Assembly (NCBI GenBank): GCA_021613335.1
Contig: JAJTWR010000278.1
Coordinates: 102,001 to 166,000, forward strand
Source of the DNA: Whitmania pigra
Taxonomy: Eukaryota > Annelida > Clitellata > Hirudinida > Haemopidae
Length of the DNA: 64,000 bases
Direction: 5' to 3'
Below are positions 12,089 to 25,430 of the stretch, one piece after another. Below the pieces are notes generated by a model. That model had not been told where the DNA came from. It did not search any database and worked only from the letters and a program-made list of their open reading frames with translations. Made by a program: the position numbers and the translations under genes. The first letter of the stretch is position 1. Each line of letters starts with the position of its first letter.

Positions 12089-12788
12089 TCAATCGCAATC
12101 ATAAACACGAATGCTGTCAGGCTCTGGAGGTGGGAGGAAGGGCTTGTTTTGCTTCTTTCTTTCATTCTGCATGGCCTTGTATCTCTCTTTCTGATGATAA
12201 ATTGAGCAGAGCATCAGAATTGTTAATATCATCTTGATTTAAAACAATACAAACAAAAACTCTACCAAAGCTACTAATTATAATACAATATTTAAATCTG
12301 AGAAAGCTTAAGCACAAGTAAACATCAATCTTTTAGACCTGGTATCATTGGACAATCTAACAATATTGCATGTGATATAAAACTGCATTATAAAGTAATG
12401 TCATTTAATCTCACATAAAACTGATACTGCTATTAGCAAAAGTTGTAACAGTTACCAAAAAGAAACAACGTTATTGATGGAATTAAACTAATTACAAATT
12501 TAATAAAAAATAACTACAACAACAATTGAAAATAACAAGAAAACTCACACTCTTCACTTTGTAAGCACATTCTATGAAGTCATCATGAAGCTTCTTACAG
12601 ACTGTTGCAGCATCTTTGAAATTCACTCTTGAGGCACAGAGAGTCCACTCATATTCATAATCTGCACAAACTCCATTCTGCCAGGAGAACCAGGGTCCAG
12701 TTGCTCTGGTGAAGGAAGTATACAACAGAGGCATGTTATTTGGCCTCTCAGCAAGAGGTGAGCAAGTTGGTGCCTGAGTCGTTGACAT
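12089..12788 (-). CDS. NDUFS5: NDUFS5, complex I 15-kDa subunit, two exons
   Basis: Exon 12549-12788 (ATG at 12788) joins exon 12089-12190 (stop TGA) in phase 0 through a GTGAGT donor and a CAG acceptor, giving about 113 residues. The product carries a twin CX9C motif: C-ADYEYEWTL-C and C-KKLHDDFIE-C. This is the signature of disulfide-bonded intermembrane-space proteins imported by the MIA40 pathway. The pattern EYEWTLCAS, then DDFIEC, then a Lys/Arg-rich tail ending PFLPPPEPDS is the layout of NDUFS5, an accessory subunit of respiratory complex I. The first 40 residues are less conserved than the rest. It starts 710 bp from, and divergent to, the TLC-domain gene. Confidence 0.88.
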
Positions 12789-13497
12789 TCTCGGTTACTA
12801 GAAATCAAAAGTGGGTAAATATAAATTTGCAATTGTCGTTGTTAATGAATTATTATAAATAAATTTATAATTATTACAACAATCAGTAAAAACTGATACG
12901 GCTATTGTTATGACATTCCACAATTCCCGAAAGATATCAAAATAGCGAACAAATTAAACATATTTTTAATGCAAAACAATTTACAAACACTGATAAACAT
13001 CCAAACTGTATTTAAATTACATTCAAGTACGTGGCAACATACAATAACAAAAAGGCTAGAAGCAACCGACTTGAAGGACGAACGCAGACGGAGTCGGGTT
13101 AAATTTGTTTTGATTTGCTTAGGACATTATGAATGTCCAGAATATATATTTAGTACTTATATAATTGTCTTAAAAATAATTGAACTCTTTACAAATCCTA
13201 AAATGTGTATACTTTTCTAATGTATAAAAATTCTCACAGATAGAAACAAAATTGAAAATAAACATTGAAAAGCTAATAAATAAAATTAAAATTAACTAAG
13301 TATTTGACAAAAATAATAATATTTAGATTGTTATACTATTACGGGGCTTACATGAGAGGCTTTTTCGAGTTCGTTTACCTAGGTGCGTGCTTGTGGTGCC
13401 TGAGGGCGTAAGGAATTAATAATTTATAAAAACAAACAAAGCAACGAAGAGACGAAGCAAACTTTTTAAAAATAATAATAGAACATAGAAGTAGAAA
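12789..13497. promoter_or_regulatory. divergent intergenic region, possible bidirectional promoter
   Basis: A 709-bp gap lies between the start codons of NDUFS5 (leftward) and the TLC-domain gene (rightward). It is AT-rich without an obvious TATA box next to either start, and a short open frame at 12969-13220 shows no protein-like features. Shared promoter use is inferred from the head-to-head layout only. Confidence 0.3.
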
Positions 13498-15419
13498 ATG
13501 AACAATTTCTCAGATTCCTATCTTGGCGCATCTGATGTTAATGTCGGAACGAATGCCTTTCTAACTTTCGCATCGTTCTGCTTCTTTATCGGTTTACAGT
13601 TTTGCTTGGCAGGTCATTGCGTACCGAGAGAACTTAAGAAGTCAAAGAACCATTGGAAATGGATCAATATCATGGTCTCATTTTCTCACTCATTTCTAGT
13701 GACTATCCTGCTAGGTTTCAGGTATAGTTTGTTGAATAATGATAAATGTTGGACATTAAATAGTTATTACTTTGATATCTTGTGTCGGAGAGTTTTGTTG
13801 TGAAAACTTAATATTTTTTATTTTTGAGAGTTATTTTGTATTTGCTTCTAAATGTTTGTCTTTTATATGGAATGACCTCTCCACAAGGTATGTGATTTTA
13901 GTTTGCTATTATTTTGATGTTACAATGACAAAATTATTCGCTGGAATCTTATCTTCGGCCTGTTAAAATACCAAAGCCTTTTGTCAAATGTTTTCATAAT
14001 TCCATTCATTGCACATTAAAATTTTCCTATTGTCATAATTTTTTTTTTAATTTGTCTAGCTTTTACATGTATCCTGAGATGCTTAAAAATCCATTAACAT
14101 TCCATAATACATTCATCAATGCAGTCATCTGCTTCACTACAGGTCTGTGTTGCATTGATTATTTTAAAAAATGATAATTTAATCTAATTTAATTTATATT
14201 AACTAATATTTTTGTTGAAAAAGCTTGTTTGATTTGCTTCTGACTTCTGGTAATATTTTATAAATTGCTGACCATAGTTTTTTTTTTGAGATTTTATACC
14301 TTGCTTGCAAATACAGTCCCTTAATTGTACGATTCTTCTTTTAATAATGGTTGTAATAAGATCTTATTACCTTACTACTTTTGAACAGCATAGAATCTAT
14401 AATCCCAAAGTGAATAAGCATTCAAAATTGTACTTAATTTATGTATTAGCATATGCTTCTTGTAAGCATTCCCAAGGGCTCTTGCGGTAGTGCAGGTTTC
14501 ATATTTATGACTGTTGCCATTACTGCAAACTCAAACTTTTGACATTCATGAAAGTCAAGCTATCAGAGCAAAATGTCATTCTAAGGCTTACTGATACGAT
14601 GAATTATGAATTTACAAGGCATCTGTTGCATGGAGATGATGTGCACTTTGATGGCTTGGGTTGTATGCCCCATCCTCTGTTGCTATTTGATGATGATAAC
14701 TTAATCTATGGCAATTATATCGGTGACATGATGATTAAAACTACTGTAATTATGCTATTATTAAATGTTGTGCTAACTAGCATTACTAATATCTGATTTG
14801 TTTGAATTGTTCATAAATGTTTATTTATCATTTAACAAACTGGTGTGCAACATTTTTTGGTGGCAATTTTAATGGTTGACTGTATGCAGAGGTATTGTAA
14901 TGTATTGCATTATGAAATGCATATGGTAGAGGTTTATATGCAAATTACAGAATGTAATTAAAACTGTTGTGCTGAGGGCAGTAATAAAATTCTACTGCTA
15001 CTAATTAAAACTGAACACTATTTGAACAATGCAGCTGACATGTATCACACACGACTAAAAATTTATGACATAAAATTTAGATAAAAATAATATTGTCCAA
15101 TTAATAACAATTAGTCATTACTAAAATTGATTCTGCCCCCTCTAAAGGTTACTTCATCTGGGATACTTATGACATGGCTCAGAGTGGCAATCTATTCAAA
15201 ATGTGGGAGATCGTTGTGCATCATGCAGGGGTGAGTACCTTTAGAATCATCATCATTCATCATCATCATCGTAACCACATTCAACAATCATCTATCATTT
15301 TCTGCCCTTTTTAGGTCAATTCATCCTATGGTACATCTCAGTCATAAATCAGTTTTAGTCATTTGTAACAATGCATGCAGCAGATCTCAACAAAATATTG
15401 CATTGGGTTGCATTGGCAA

Positions 15420-15451
<32 letters not shown>

Positions 15452-18400
15452 ATGATGATGATGTTGATGTTTATGATGACAACGACGATGATGATAATAA
15501 TATTAAGAGTAGTAACATTTATTATTAACACTATAATTATGCTAACATTGCTGATAAGAATAATGTTAATAAGCTGAATAACAAAATTTGTGACTTTTAT
15601 AATTTATCTACTTAAATTTTTGTAAATATGGTAAATTGAATAATTTTAATTGGCTTATTCATTAGGCTTTCAATATTATGTTTTATTGTGCATACTGTTA
15701 AATCATCTAAATATTAAGGAATTTGTAACCTTTCAATTTGTTTGATTAAAATAAAACAATTCTAAACATAAATAAAGAAAATGATTTCATTTACAAAATG
15801 CACTGAAGCATATCTACCATATTCAAGACACTAATCTTTAAGTACAATTGCTTAAAAATGTTGAGTGAACTATCCACAAGACCCAATACATAATAATAAT
15901 TAATTTGAAAGTGGATGGATTTGACCATAATGATGGTGATTTGCAATATTATTTGAATAATGAATAATTTCTCAGGTATGTATTTTGACTTTTTTGTTTG
16001 TATTTGTTTCCTTCCTGGATATTTCTCTCTTAATCATTATCATTTCCTCTTTAATAATCAAAGTAATTAATTAACTTGACAATTTTTTGTATAAGTTTTG
16101 CCTATAACCATTTCTCATTTAAATAGAATGTTAATGATACAATAAATCAAAACCTATTATGTAGCTATCATTAATATAGAATTTAATGTTAACACCCTTT
16201 AAAAATTATCACTATGAGTTGTGATGTCATCAGTAGATATTTTATTTTAGTGGTCTATTATATTATTAATATTATTGAATATTTTTGTTGCTACTACTGG
16301 CTGCATTAAACATAACATCAGCTGTTTATTAGAACTGCATTCCAATGAATTTGTTTTGACTTTCATCTTGGAGGCTTCCTGTTACGAATGTGGAATGTCT
16401 GATTGGGTTTGCTGTGTAAGCTCCAATTATTCACTCTCATATCACATCATCTCATCGCAACAAATTTCATCATCTCTCATAATCATGTCATCATTGGCTC
16501 AATCAATCACTCGATTAATCATAAACTGGACAAAGACAGCAAGACACCATCCTTATTACAATTACATGTAATTATTATGGAAGTTAATTGATTGGATTGA
16601 CAACAATTAAATTAATTGGTGATTATATGTATTGGTAATTGACACTTACAGTAGACCTAAATGTTCATATAATTAGTTATTGTAAAGCATTTAAGTTACT
16701 AATAACATTTAGTAATAAAATAATAAACTGGTAGTAACAAAATTTACAACACCTTTAGTAACAATTTAATAGTTTATCATTTTAATAGCAAAGTGTAGAT
16801 TATATTCCTTGGTGCACATTGCTTGAATCATCTCACCAGCTGATGTAAAATGGTTCTTGTTTGAAGGGTCTCATAATTTTTATTCTCTGTACATCGTCTA
16901 TAGACTACATTAACAATGGTATGCATGGACAGGTTACATAATATTGTCATAATAAATAAGTTTTTAAGTATTAAATGCTGAGAGACTAATAATAGAAATA
17001 AATATCAGCATCATCATGCTTTTATTTTATATTACTTTAATTGTTTTTATAATAATAATAATAATAATACTTTTGAAACATTTTATTCAGCCCTAAAACT
17101 CTATCTCGAAAAACAGTCAATATAAAGCCACACAGCGATGTTTAAGGTCCTCAAACGGGTCAGGGATCACCCAAGGACCGTGAAATTAAAATGTTGCTAT
17201 TTACAAATTATTGAAATTATTGTCTGTCTGTCAACAACCCCAGGACACTCTTTTGTGCCTCCTTCAGGTGTTTTGCTTAAAGAATTTCCAAATCTTGTAT
17301 ATCTCCAACAACTTCCTTATTGAGATCCACATGAGGAATCTTCTTGTGACATTTTCCAGAAATTCTCCAAAGAGACAGTTAACGATGAATGCTGTGATGA
17401 GCCCTTTCTGTCTCCTTTCACAAGGTTTGGGGAATGGATTGTTTTGCTTCGTCCACTTGTGAATATCGGGTCTGTCATACTTGTTGAAAATTGAACTCTA
17501 TCCGGTCCAAAGACATCAGAGATCACTGCTACTTTGCAAACGATGTGCTCAGATTCATTCCAGGCACATAAGTCAGGAATTCTTGTTCCTAGCTCAATTG
17601 GAATTCTTGGTACTCAACTTGGTTGAGTAGCCTTTCCTTTTCAGTGTCGCTTCTAGCATACGAACTATGGAGTCATGTCTTGAATGACGAGGGCCATCTG
17701 TTCTATGACAATCTTGAACAATGTGGCCCAGTGACTCGGCTACCTTACAGCCGGCATCGCAAGCAGTGTTGGTCATGGGGTATCTTCTTGCAGAGCTCAG
17801 CTTATTGTATAGAATGGCAGCACGAACTTTGAGGCATTGGAGGAAGTGCTGGTTTGGCATCCTGTCTAAACCATCCTCCAACCATTTATTTTTATTATTT
17901 TTTTTTATTTTTATTTATTTATTAGACACAATTGAAGGGCCCAATTGGACCACTAACACAATTGCAAGAGAAAACAAAAGACATCGACCGGCATGTACAC
18001 AGGGGCAGCATATATAATAGATTAAATGTAATTTAAGTAGTGGCTAAAGTCAATGTCCCGTATTACAGCGTTGAAGCAGGAGGCCGTGGTTGATTTAACG
18101 ACATCACCTGGCAATGCGTTCCATGGCTTTACGATTCTATTGAAAAAGGAGAATTTAACAATGTCTATAGAATAATTACTTTGTTTAAGTTTAAGACAAT
18201 GTCCTCGTGTTCCTGTATAGTTTTGTGCAATGAAGGATTGTATTAGAAAGGTATTAGTAAAGCCATGTAATATTTTGAATCCAAGTGTTAAATCAGCCAG
18301 AAGTCGCCGCCTTTCCAAGGTTGGAAGCTTGAGCAACCTTAGTCTCTCCATGTATGGATATGATGCCACAGATGGAATTGATTTGGTGAACCGCCTTTGC

Positions 18401-21400
18401 ACATTTTCTATTTTGTCAATTAAGTATTTGTGATGTGGATTCCAGACTGGGGAGGCATATTCGAGTATTGGTCTAACATATGTACAAAAGGCGAGCTTTA
18501 AAATGTCTCGATCTTTGGAAGAAAAAGAGATTTGGATCATCCAGGAGATTGTTGCGGCTCTTTTGGTGATGGCTTCAATGTGTGAGTCGAACTTCAGGTA
18601 AGGATCCATTATAATCCCTAGATCTCTGATCCTGTCGACACGCTGTAGGATATGCCCGTCAATGGAGTATTCATGGAATCCCCCTGTCTGTTTGCGTCCT
18701 GTTACAGAGAAAACTTGACATTTGTCAGGCGCAAGTTGTAGTTGCCATTTGTCACTCCACTGGGCCACTTTGTCAAGAGCAGATTGTAGCTGAATTGGAG
18801 AGACTCCGTTCGTAGTGTACAGTTTGACATCGTCAGCAAAAAGCTTGCAAACAACATTCGAAGTCCCGAGCAGGCCAGGCAGGTCATTTATGTAGAGTAA
18901 AAACAGGGTTGGCCCAAGTACGCTACCCTGGGGCACACCGCTGGTGACCAAAGCCTCCTCCGACACAGAGCCGTTGATTTTAACCTTTTGAGTCCTCGAG
19001 TCCAAAAAGTTGCCAAGCCACCCTTTAATACTGTCTCCAAGACCATAAGCTGAGATTTTATTGATAAGTTTGGAATGTGAAACTGAATCAAAAGCCTTTC
19101 TAAAGTCGAGGTATATTATATCAGTGGTAAGCTTAGCTTGGAGTTGCTCTGACCACTGCTGAGTGCACTCGAGCATATTTGTAATTGTGGATCGGGCCTG
19201 AACAAAACCATGTTGACTGACATCTATCAACTTGTGATGGGTTAGATGTTGCATAATTGCCCTGTTTATTACTCGTTCCATCACTCTGCAACTTGTTGAA
19301 GTAATGGAGATTGGTCTATAGTTTTCTGGTGTCGTGGTGGGTCCTTTTTATGGATGGGTGTAACCAGAGCTACTTTCCATTCCTGGGGCAATTTTTTGTC
19401 TTTAAAAGATGTATCAAATATGTGAGACAATGGAACAGCAAGCGATGACGCACACCTTCAGGAACACATTGGGAATGCCATCGGGACCTGCTGAAAATGA
19501 TGGATCCAGTGTGCGAAGAGTTTTGTGTATGCTCTCTGGAGAGAAATCAATGCTGTTTAATGTGGTGTTGGAACAGGGAGGAACATAGAGGACTACACCG
19601 TCATCAATCGTAAAAACTGATGTAAAATAATTATTGAAGGTGTTTGCAATTTTTAAAGGATCTCTCGTCAAGACACCATCAGGGAGGGCTATCTCAGATA
19701 TATTGCTTCGTTTGGAACCATGGCGTGCAAAAGACTTCAAGCCATATTTATCAACAGTTTTGTATAATTGATCAGCCGTGGTCAGACGCCGAGAATTAGT
19801 TGGCTCAGCGCTCCCGAAGCTCTTCTGCTGTGGCTTTCCAAATCTCCTGACCTCTCACATGACAGTTGTATTTTTGTTCAGCACAACCATCAAGAAGACA
19901 TCTTTATTCTGTTTTGCTTGTTGCAAAACCTTGGTCATTCTTCATATTCTGACCTCAGGAATCCAGCTTTGCAACTGGAGAATTCCCTGACTCCTTCTGA
20001 CACACCTGACTGAGGCATGCAGGAATGCATTCGGGGTATCCTTCAGCAGCCGCATCCACCTTCGCATCGCACGTCTAATTGCAACGTCAGCGGCAGTTGA
20101 GGGAACAGTTTTTCGAATGTAAGATGATTAGATAGGCTAGGTAGTAAGTGTGTTTTTAGAATGTATAATCTTTGGCAAAGTTTGAGAGGGGCTCGCAAAA
20201 TGGAAAGGAGGCCTTTCTGAATCCTGTCTGCAGGTGATTGCGAATTTCATTCGTGGTCCTATCTGAATACCGAGATACTTGCATGTTTTACTATGCACTT
20301 TACTATGCACTGCTTTCGTTTACTAACAACTTCAGTTCTCATTGAGGCGCATTTGTCAGGGTTCATTATGAGACCAACTTTAGCCATCTCAACTTCCAGT
20401 TGTTTCAACATCATTTCCATTCCAATGTCAATACTACTACTACTAATACTACTACTAATAATAATAATCATCATCATATTTTAATAAGCATAGTTCAACA
20501 CCTGATCAGGGGGAAAATGTGGGTATGCTTGTTGAGAATCAATGGGATGTAATCTTTGGGATGATGATGATGATTATGTTATATCAAGTTGAATATGATT
20601 CAAGATGATGTGAGATTTTAGTCCCAGCTATTTGTAAATTGTGAATAGCTAAAAGATTGCCTATAAAATATTTTTATTTTTGTTATTAAGCATGTTAATA
20701 TTGCATAATTAAGGTGATATTAATAGCATGCATTATTTGGTGTTTTATTGAAATGTTTGCTTCATATTTCAGTCATACATTTGTATTTACGGAGTTCATT
20801 TTGGAATTTGTCACATACTTATTCATTAAGTATTAGTATATTATGCGCTTGTACGTTATTGTATTTTTGAGATGGCTGATTGGCATCACGCCATGCTGCA
20901 AAGTTTATTTGTGCTTGTTATTTTTAGCTACATTTGTTGTTGTCATTGTTATTAATATTATTTTAATTTATTATTAAATGATACATTGTAACAATCAACC
21001 ATTTATCAATATTTCAGTTACATTATTATATAAATTTATACTTTAATTGAAATTATTGTTATTAATATGGTATTGTAAAAATGTTAATATGTACAGATAA
21101 TTATTAATGGGCGTGGGAGGATTTTTAATGATGATTCATAAATCAAATCATTGCTCACATTCATAACTTCTACCTTTGCCCTTTCTCTGTTTATGTCTAG
21201 CAAATTGTATGGCCACAGCCATGTATGTGATATTGTAAATAGAACATCAATCGTCATTAAGATTGTTGTTTACAATATCTCTGCAACTGGGGTGTATGGG
21301 GATATGAATATGCATATACAAGTTGAGTGAGTATGAGTATGTGTCTGTGATAATTAAAATCCATTTCATAGCTAGACGATTAGGATGGTGTACAAGTCTT

Positions 21401-22453
21401 ATGATGATGATCCTGGTTAGGGCAAGATTGCTAGTGATGAATTCAATCAGGATTTATAAAATACAGCCTTTTATGACTTGGAAAATATAATCACTATGGC
21501 AATTGTTGTAAACATTCAAATGGAAATTGTATTTTTCTTCTAAACAGGTGCTTTTCAACCTCGCCTACAACCTCTCCACAAGCAGGTACTTGGCACTTTC
21601 CATGATCGCCCTCACAGTGGAAGCAAACAGCATCTTCCTTCATGCAAGAAAGTTGCTTCAGATGTCTGATCAAGTCAGCTTCTCCAGCTGGATATATGTT
21701 AAAGTATGTCAGGTCAACCTGGTGACCTTTGTAGCTTTCAGAGGTACTGTGCTGATCTATGGCACCTGGGCTTGGTTTTACTACTTGAGCATCTTCTCGA
21801 CCAGGTCAGTGAGTGAGTGGGCGGGTGAGAGAAGAGTAATTATGATGTCTACTAGTAGTAGTAGTAGTAGTGTTTTGAATGGGTTTTAAATGACGGTCAT
21901 AGCAAGCAGAATGTGAATGAACAAAATGTCATTGAGACATGTCCTGATGTAATGTAATGTTGAGGTGGTTGCTATGTTTCTTGTTGCATTGCATTGTTCT
22001 TTGTGTAAGGAGTAGGCTCTAATAATATGCAATAAGCATAATTTTTCAAATAACAACAATGAAAGCAACAACAACAACAACAACAATAATAATAATAATA
22101 ATAATATAATAATAATAATAATAATAGATTTTTGCAAAAGAAATAAGGCAAAATAAATTAGCTATATGAGTTTAAGTGTCATTGTTGACAAGCTGAGCAG
22201 ATATTTATTTCAGACAAGCAGAAAAAAATTATGTGGCAATGCATGAAATAATGGCTACATTAATGCTTATGGATGTGTTCAACTGGCTGTTGAACCTTGT
22301 CTGTTTTTGACTCAAAAATTGCATCTTTTACTACAAACAATGGATGATGTAGGAATTAGTTGATAAGGACAACAAACAGCTGACTCAATAATTACTTACT
22401 GGTAACTAATAAAAGGATGTTCATTAGAGTAGCATTAATTTTTTGTTATTGTG

Positions 22454-22534
<81 letters not shown>

Positions 22535-22791
22535 GTAGCTATTAACTAACCTAGTGATAATTCATTAATAAGAATGAAACTTAGTTAATGATGTCATTGA
22601 CATGAGTGATCTTGTCATCTTGCAGTTTCGTCAAAATCCTTGGGTCCGTGCTGTTCATCAGTTGGCCAATGAACCTGATCTTGTTGTATAGGCTGATTAA
22701 GAGTGACATACTCAGGAACATCAACAACTGCCATAACATCAGCAGCAGCAATCACAACAAGAAACTAACGATAAAAGAAGCTACAGATTGA
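13498..22791 (+). CDS. TLC-domain membrane protein, TLCD1/TLCD2 type, five exons
   Basis: Exons 13498-13721, 14060-14142, 15148-15230, 21548-21804 and 22626-22791 join in phase and give about 270 residues. The TLC domain is visible in order: KNHWKWINIMVSFSHSFLV, then FYMYPEML, then the family-typical GYFIWDTYDM, MWEIVVHHAG, and LSMIALTVEANSIFLHARKL. Further hydrophobic segments follow (TFVAFRGTVLIYGTWAWFYY and SVLFISWPMNLILLY), for six or so membrane helices overall. TLCD1/2 proteins are plasma-membrane proteins that limit long-chain polyunsaturated acyl chains in phospholipids. The conserved paired-His region (VVHH) is present. Intron 3 is 6.3 kb against 0.3-1 kb for the others, because it took up nested retrotransposons. 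I cannot assign TLCD1 versus TLCD2 orthology. Confidence 0.87.
15240..15530 (+). repeat. short (ATC/GAT)n-rich tracts
   Basis: Runs of CATCATCAT (about 15247-15270) and GATGATGAT/GGTGGTGGT (about 15420-15470) within intron 3 of the TLC-domain gene. Open frames through them are low-complexity (poly-Asp or poly-Met) and not coding. Confidence 0.8.
17049..17069 (+). repeat. (TAA)7 at the 3' side of the RLE retrotransposon remnant
   Basis: A short TAA array immediately beyond the 3' end (minus-strand sense) of the restriction-like-endonuclease element. Matching trinucleotide repeats lie on its 5' side at 20432-20475. Confidence 0.8.
17130..17885 (-). pseudogene. R2/R4-type non-LTR retrotransposon, C-terminal part (CCHC finger and restriction-like endonuclease)
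   Basis: The minus-strand reading contains FLQCLKVRAAILYNKL, a CCHC finger (CDAGC, then LGHIVQDC) and HRTDGPRHSRHDSI, then after a frameshift RIPDLCAWNESEHIVCKVAV and DIHKWTKQN. The CCHC followed by a P-D-(x)n-D restriction-like endonuclease is the C-terminal arrangement of the R2/R4/NeSL group, which cuts and primes with that enzyme rather than an APE. Stops and frameshifts near 17630 and 17480 mark it as dead. The preceding part of the same element appears to lie at 19790-20430, split by a CR1-like insertion. A near relative lies at 28083-28975. Confidence 0.75.
17886..19790 (-). mobile_element. CR1/Jockey-group non-LTR retrotransposon, 5'-truncated, with RT
   Basis: The main frame (18022-19284, about 420 codons) holds a reverse transcriptase: QHGFVQARSTITNMLE, DIIYLDFRKAFDSVSHSKL (first catalytic Asp), SGVPQGSVLGPTLFLLYIND, and LFADDVKLY with the catalytic FADD. 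A thumb and C-terminal region follow (VRPILEYASPVWNPHHKYLI). Upstream coding (19414-19740) has FNNYFTSVFT and FSAGPDGIPNVFLK. Two small frameshifts, near 19345 and 19456, put the RT in three frames. The endonuclease domain and ORF1 are missing, so the copy is 5'-truncated at about 19790. The 3' end carries an AATAAATAAATAA-type tail (about 17890-17925), as usual for this group. It sits inside the older R2/R4-type remnant in intron 3 of the TLC-domain gene. Confidence 0.85.
19791..20430 (-). pseudogene. R2/R4-type non-LTR retrotransposon, RT thumb/linker part
   Basis: Minus-strand pieces read LKQLEVEMAKVGLIMNPDKC (20310-20400), then GPRMKFAI, and further down VAIRRAMRRWMRLLKDTP and NAFLHAS with frameshifts. 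These correspond to the end of the RT palm/thumb and the linker of R2-like proteins (the motif around R-x-W-x-x-L-x-x-DTPNAFLHA is characteristic). It is 5'-truncated at the ACT/TAA repeat of 20432-20475. Together with 17130-17885 it forms one element interrupted by the CR1-like copy. Confidence 0.68.
20432..20475 (+). repeat. (ACT)n/(TAA)n/(TCA)n compound trinucleotide repeat
   Basis: Compound trinucleotide array at the 5' truncation point of the R2/R4-type element. Confidence 0.85.
22080..22130 (+). repeat. (CAA)n/(TAA)n tract
   Basis: CAACAACAA passes into TAATAATAA in intron 4 of the TLC-domain gene; a simple-sequence tract. Confidence 0.85.
22456..22534 (+). repeat. (TTA)26 microsatellite
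   Basis: Uninterrupted TTA array of about 79 bp in intron 4 of the TLC-domain gene. Confidence 0.95.
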
Positions 22792-25430
22792 TTCCCCTTG
22801 AACAATTGGCTTTGATTTCGTTATATTTCTTCAATTATGCTTTGAAGATTTTGCTTCATTAATAAGTTATTGTTGTTATGAAAAATTATTTTATTATAGT
22901 TATTACTTATTTATTTATTACATGTTTTTATCTTGCTTAGAAGTTCTTTACGGTGTCCATACAACATTTGAATCGCTTTGGCTGCAACTGCATCTGCAGT
23001 TGGATCTCTGTTATTGTTTGTATGACAAATGTCACATGATTGTCAAGCCTTTTATTCACTTGTAGCCTTTATTATCATGTGTCACATCATTTCTGTTCAT
23101 TTATATTTTACTTTCATCACCACCATCATCATTGTCTCCTTCAAACTCCCCTCGTAATTGTCTTCATAACATTAAGTTGTTTAGTTTCAAAATACTTGTT
23201 ATGGTGTTGATGATGACAAAGTTGATATCTTTACCAGGTGATTTTTTTTATTTATGATTGGACATTATCATCGTTCCGTGATCTATGGCTGGTAACATAT
23301 GCTCAGGTTCTGCCAAGATGGTCATCGCTTATTCATCATTTGCTTGAATATTTGGATATTTAATGTAAAAATTCATAATTTATATTTGTCACTTATTAAA
23401 CTATTTAACTGCAATTAGCTCACCATCTTCAAATATTCCTACTTTTTTGCCTACTATCTAACTGTTAAAGTCAGATATTGAATTTATCATTGTGATTTGC
23501 TGTTATTATTGTTACTAGTATTATTAATACATAATAATTACTGGTAGTAATATTGTGTTTGCCATTGTTTTATAGTAATATTTCAATTTTGTCTGATCTG
23601 CCTTCCTATTAATCTTCTGCAGTCTTGTTCATTCATTCATTCATTCATTCATTCATTCATTCATTCATTCATTCATTCATTCATTCATTCATTCATTCAT
23701 TCATTCATTCATTCATTCATTTATTCATTCATTCATTCATTCATTCAGATTGCTAGAATTCCTGCTTTTGAATCTCAGAATTCAACTGCTGCTCGTTGCT
23801 GCCCCAGTTGTGCTTATTTATCATGCTTAAAGCTTGAAGCTGTTCTGTTAACTACTTCTAAAATTTTGGTATGCTTAGCATGCATCCTTTACAATTAGCT
23901 TACAAATATAATCTGTCTATTATAATATTTTATTGTAACAGCTGATCATTTACATTAATTACAATATTTTTTGTTTATTTTCGTTTAGTTTTTAAGCCTA
24001 TGAAGGCTTCTCCATTTTTGTTGCTGGAGAAGTGCTGAGGTTAAATAGCATAAAGCATTAAAACTGAGCCTAGTTATGGAATAATTTAATCTCACAGATA
24101 TTTTGCTCAGCCATTGTGGATTATGAATTATTATTGTTGTTATAGTAATAATATTATTTTTTTATCATTATATCAAGTCAGTGATGTTACTTTAAGTTAA
24201 CTTAATCACTTGATCAGAATGTTACCATTTCACAATTGAGGTAATTAAGTCTCATTGTTATGCTGGACATTTGAGATGTTTGACTTCTGTTATTTATTGT
24301 CATTATTTTATTATTATTTATTTATTGAAGTAGTCAGCTACATTCATTAAATTGTTAGTACCTTTTACTAGTTTAATTAATCAGGATTAATTTGCTAACC
24401 AATGGGATTTATGAACACCATGTTTAGACAGACCACTTATTTCAGTAACTCCAAAGTAGTTTTATTTTGTTAAATTCAATGTTTGGATTGATTCAGTCAA
24501 TCATGTGTCGAAATGTAAACACATGTTCACGTAACCATAATTCCCTTCTCCATCATGTTATTCATTTCTTCACTGCCTCCTTGTCTCTGAAATTTTGTAG
24601 AAAAAATTCAACTTTCCCTACGTTCCATGATTTGTTTATTTAAAGGATGGGGTTTTACTTGTTCATTCATTAGAACAATGTGCGAAATTAAAACGTGAAG
24701 AGTTATTATAATTCAATTGATAAGTTATTGGATTGCAACAACTTTTGTTGTTATTTTCGTCGTAATTACTTCTATTTTTCTGCCGAATTTTTGTCTTTGC
24801 TGTTTTACGATGACATAATTAGCATAATTAATGTGGTCGCCCTCAATTGTTTTTGGAATGTCGTTTTCAGCCACTGACGTTTGTTCTTTTCGAAATTTCG
24901 CATCGATCTTTTTTTTTTAAATTTCGCTTCTTTTCATCAATATGCTTTTTAAAGCTTGTGTTACTCGAGTAAATTCTAAAGTTAAATATTAGATTACTTA
25001 ATTATGTTATTGGTGCGATAATCTCTGAAGAAGGTAATCATGCTGGCGACCATTGACTAAGTATCACAATTGAAGTAAGCAGAAGTACCGCTAATGGATT
25101 TAATTAATGAAGGGTTGGAACGACATTGCTGAGTATTGTAAGGAAACGCGAGTGTAGTTTTTCGGAAAATTTTAGAGAAAGCAAGTTAGTTGAGAACATG
25201 GGATGTGTCGATCAACTCTAATTTCCAAAGTAAAAAGTGAATTTCAGAAATCAACAGCATTAAAACAGGGATTGTCGATTTAAATTATCGATTAAAACAA
25301 AAAAATTGCAAATATTCGGCATCGATGAGGTTATACTAATTAATCAATTTCTGTAACAAAGTTGACAAGCAGCAGAAAAGAGTTCTGTCTAGCAGTTGAA
25401 CGCCAAGGTAAGGACCCGAATGTTTGCATA
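22792..25430. other. intergenic, no gene supported
   Basis: AT-rich sequence downstream of the TLC-domain gene. Open frames are short and lack splice or family support. The only clear feature is the ATTC array at 23634-23746. Confidence 0.4.
23634..23746 (+). repeat. (ATTC)n microsatellite
   Basis: About 28 copies of ATTC with one visible substitution (TTTATTC near 23720). Confidence 0.95.

Noticed and set aside
15313..21540. Additional TLCD exons within the long third intron
   Set aside because: Exons 15148-15230 and 21548-21804 join directly in phase 0 with an uninterrupted TLC domain, so no exon is missing between them.
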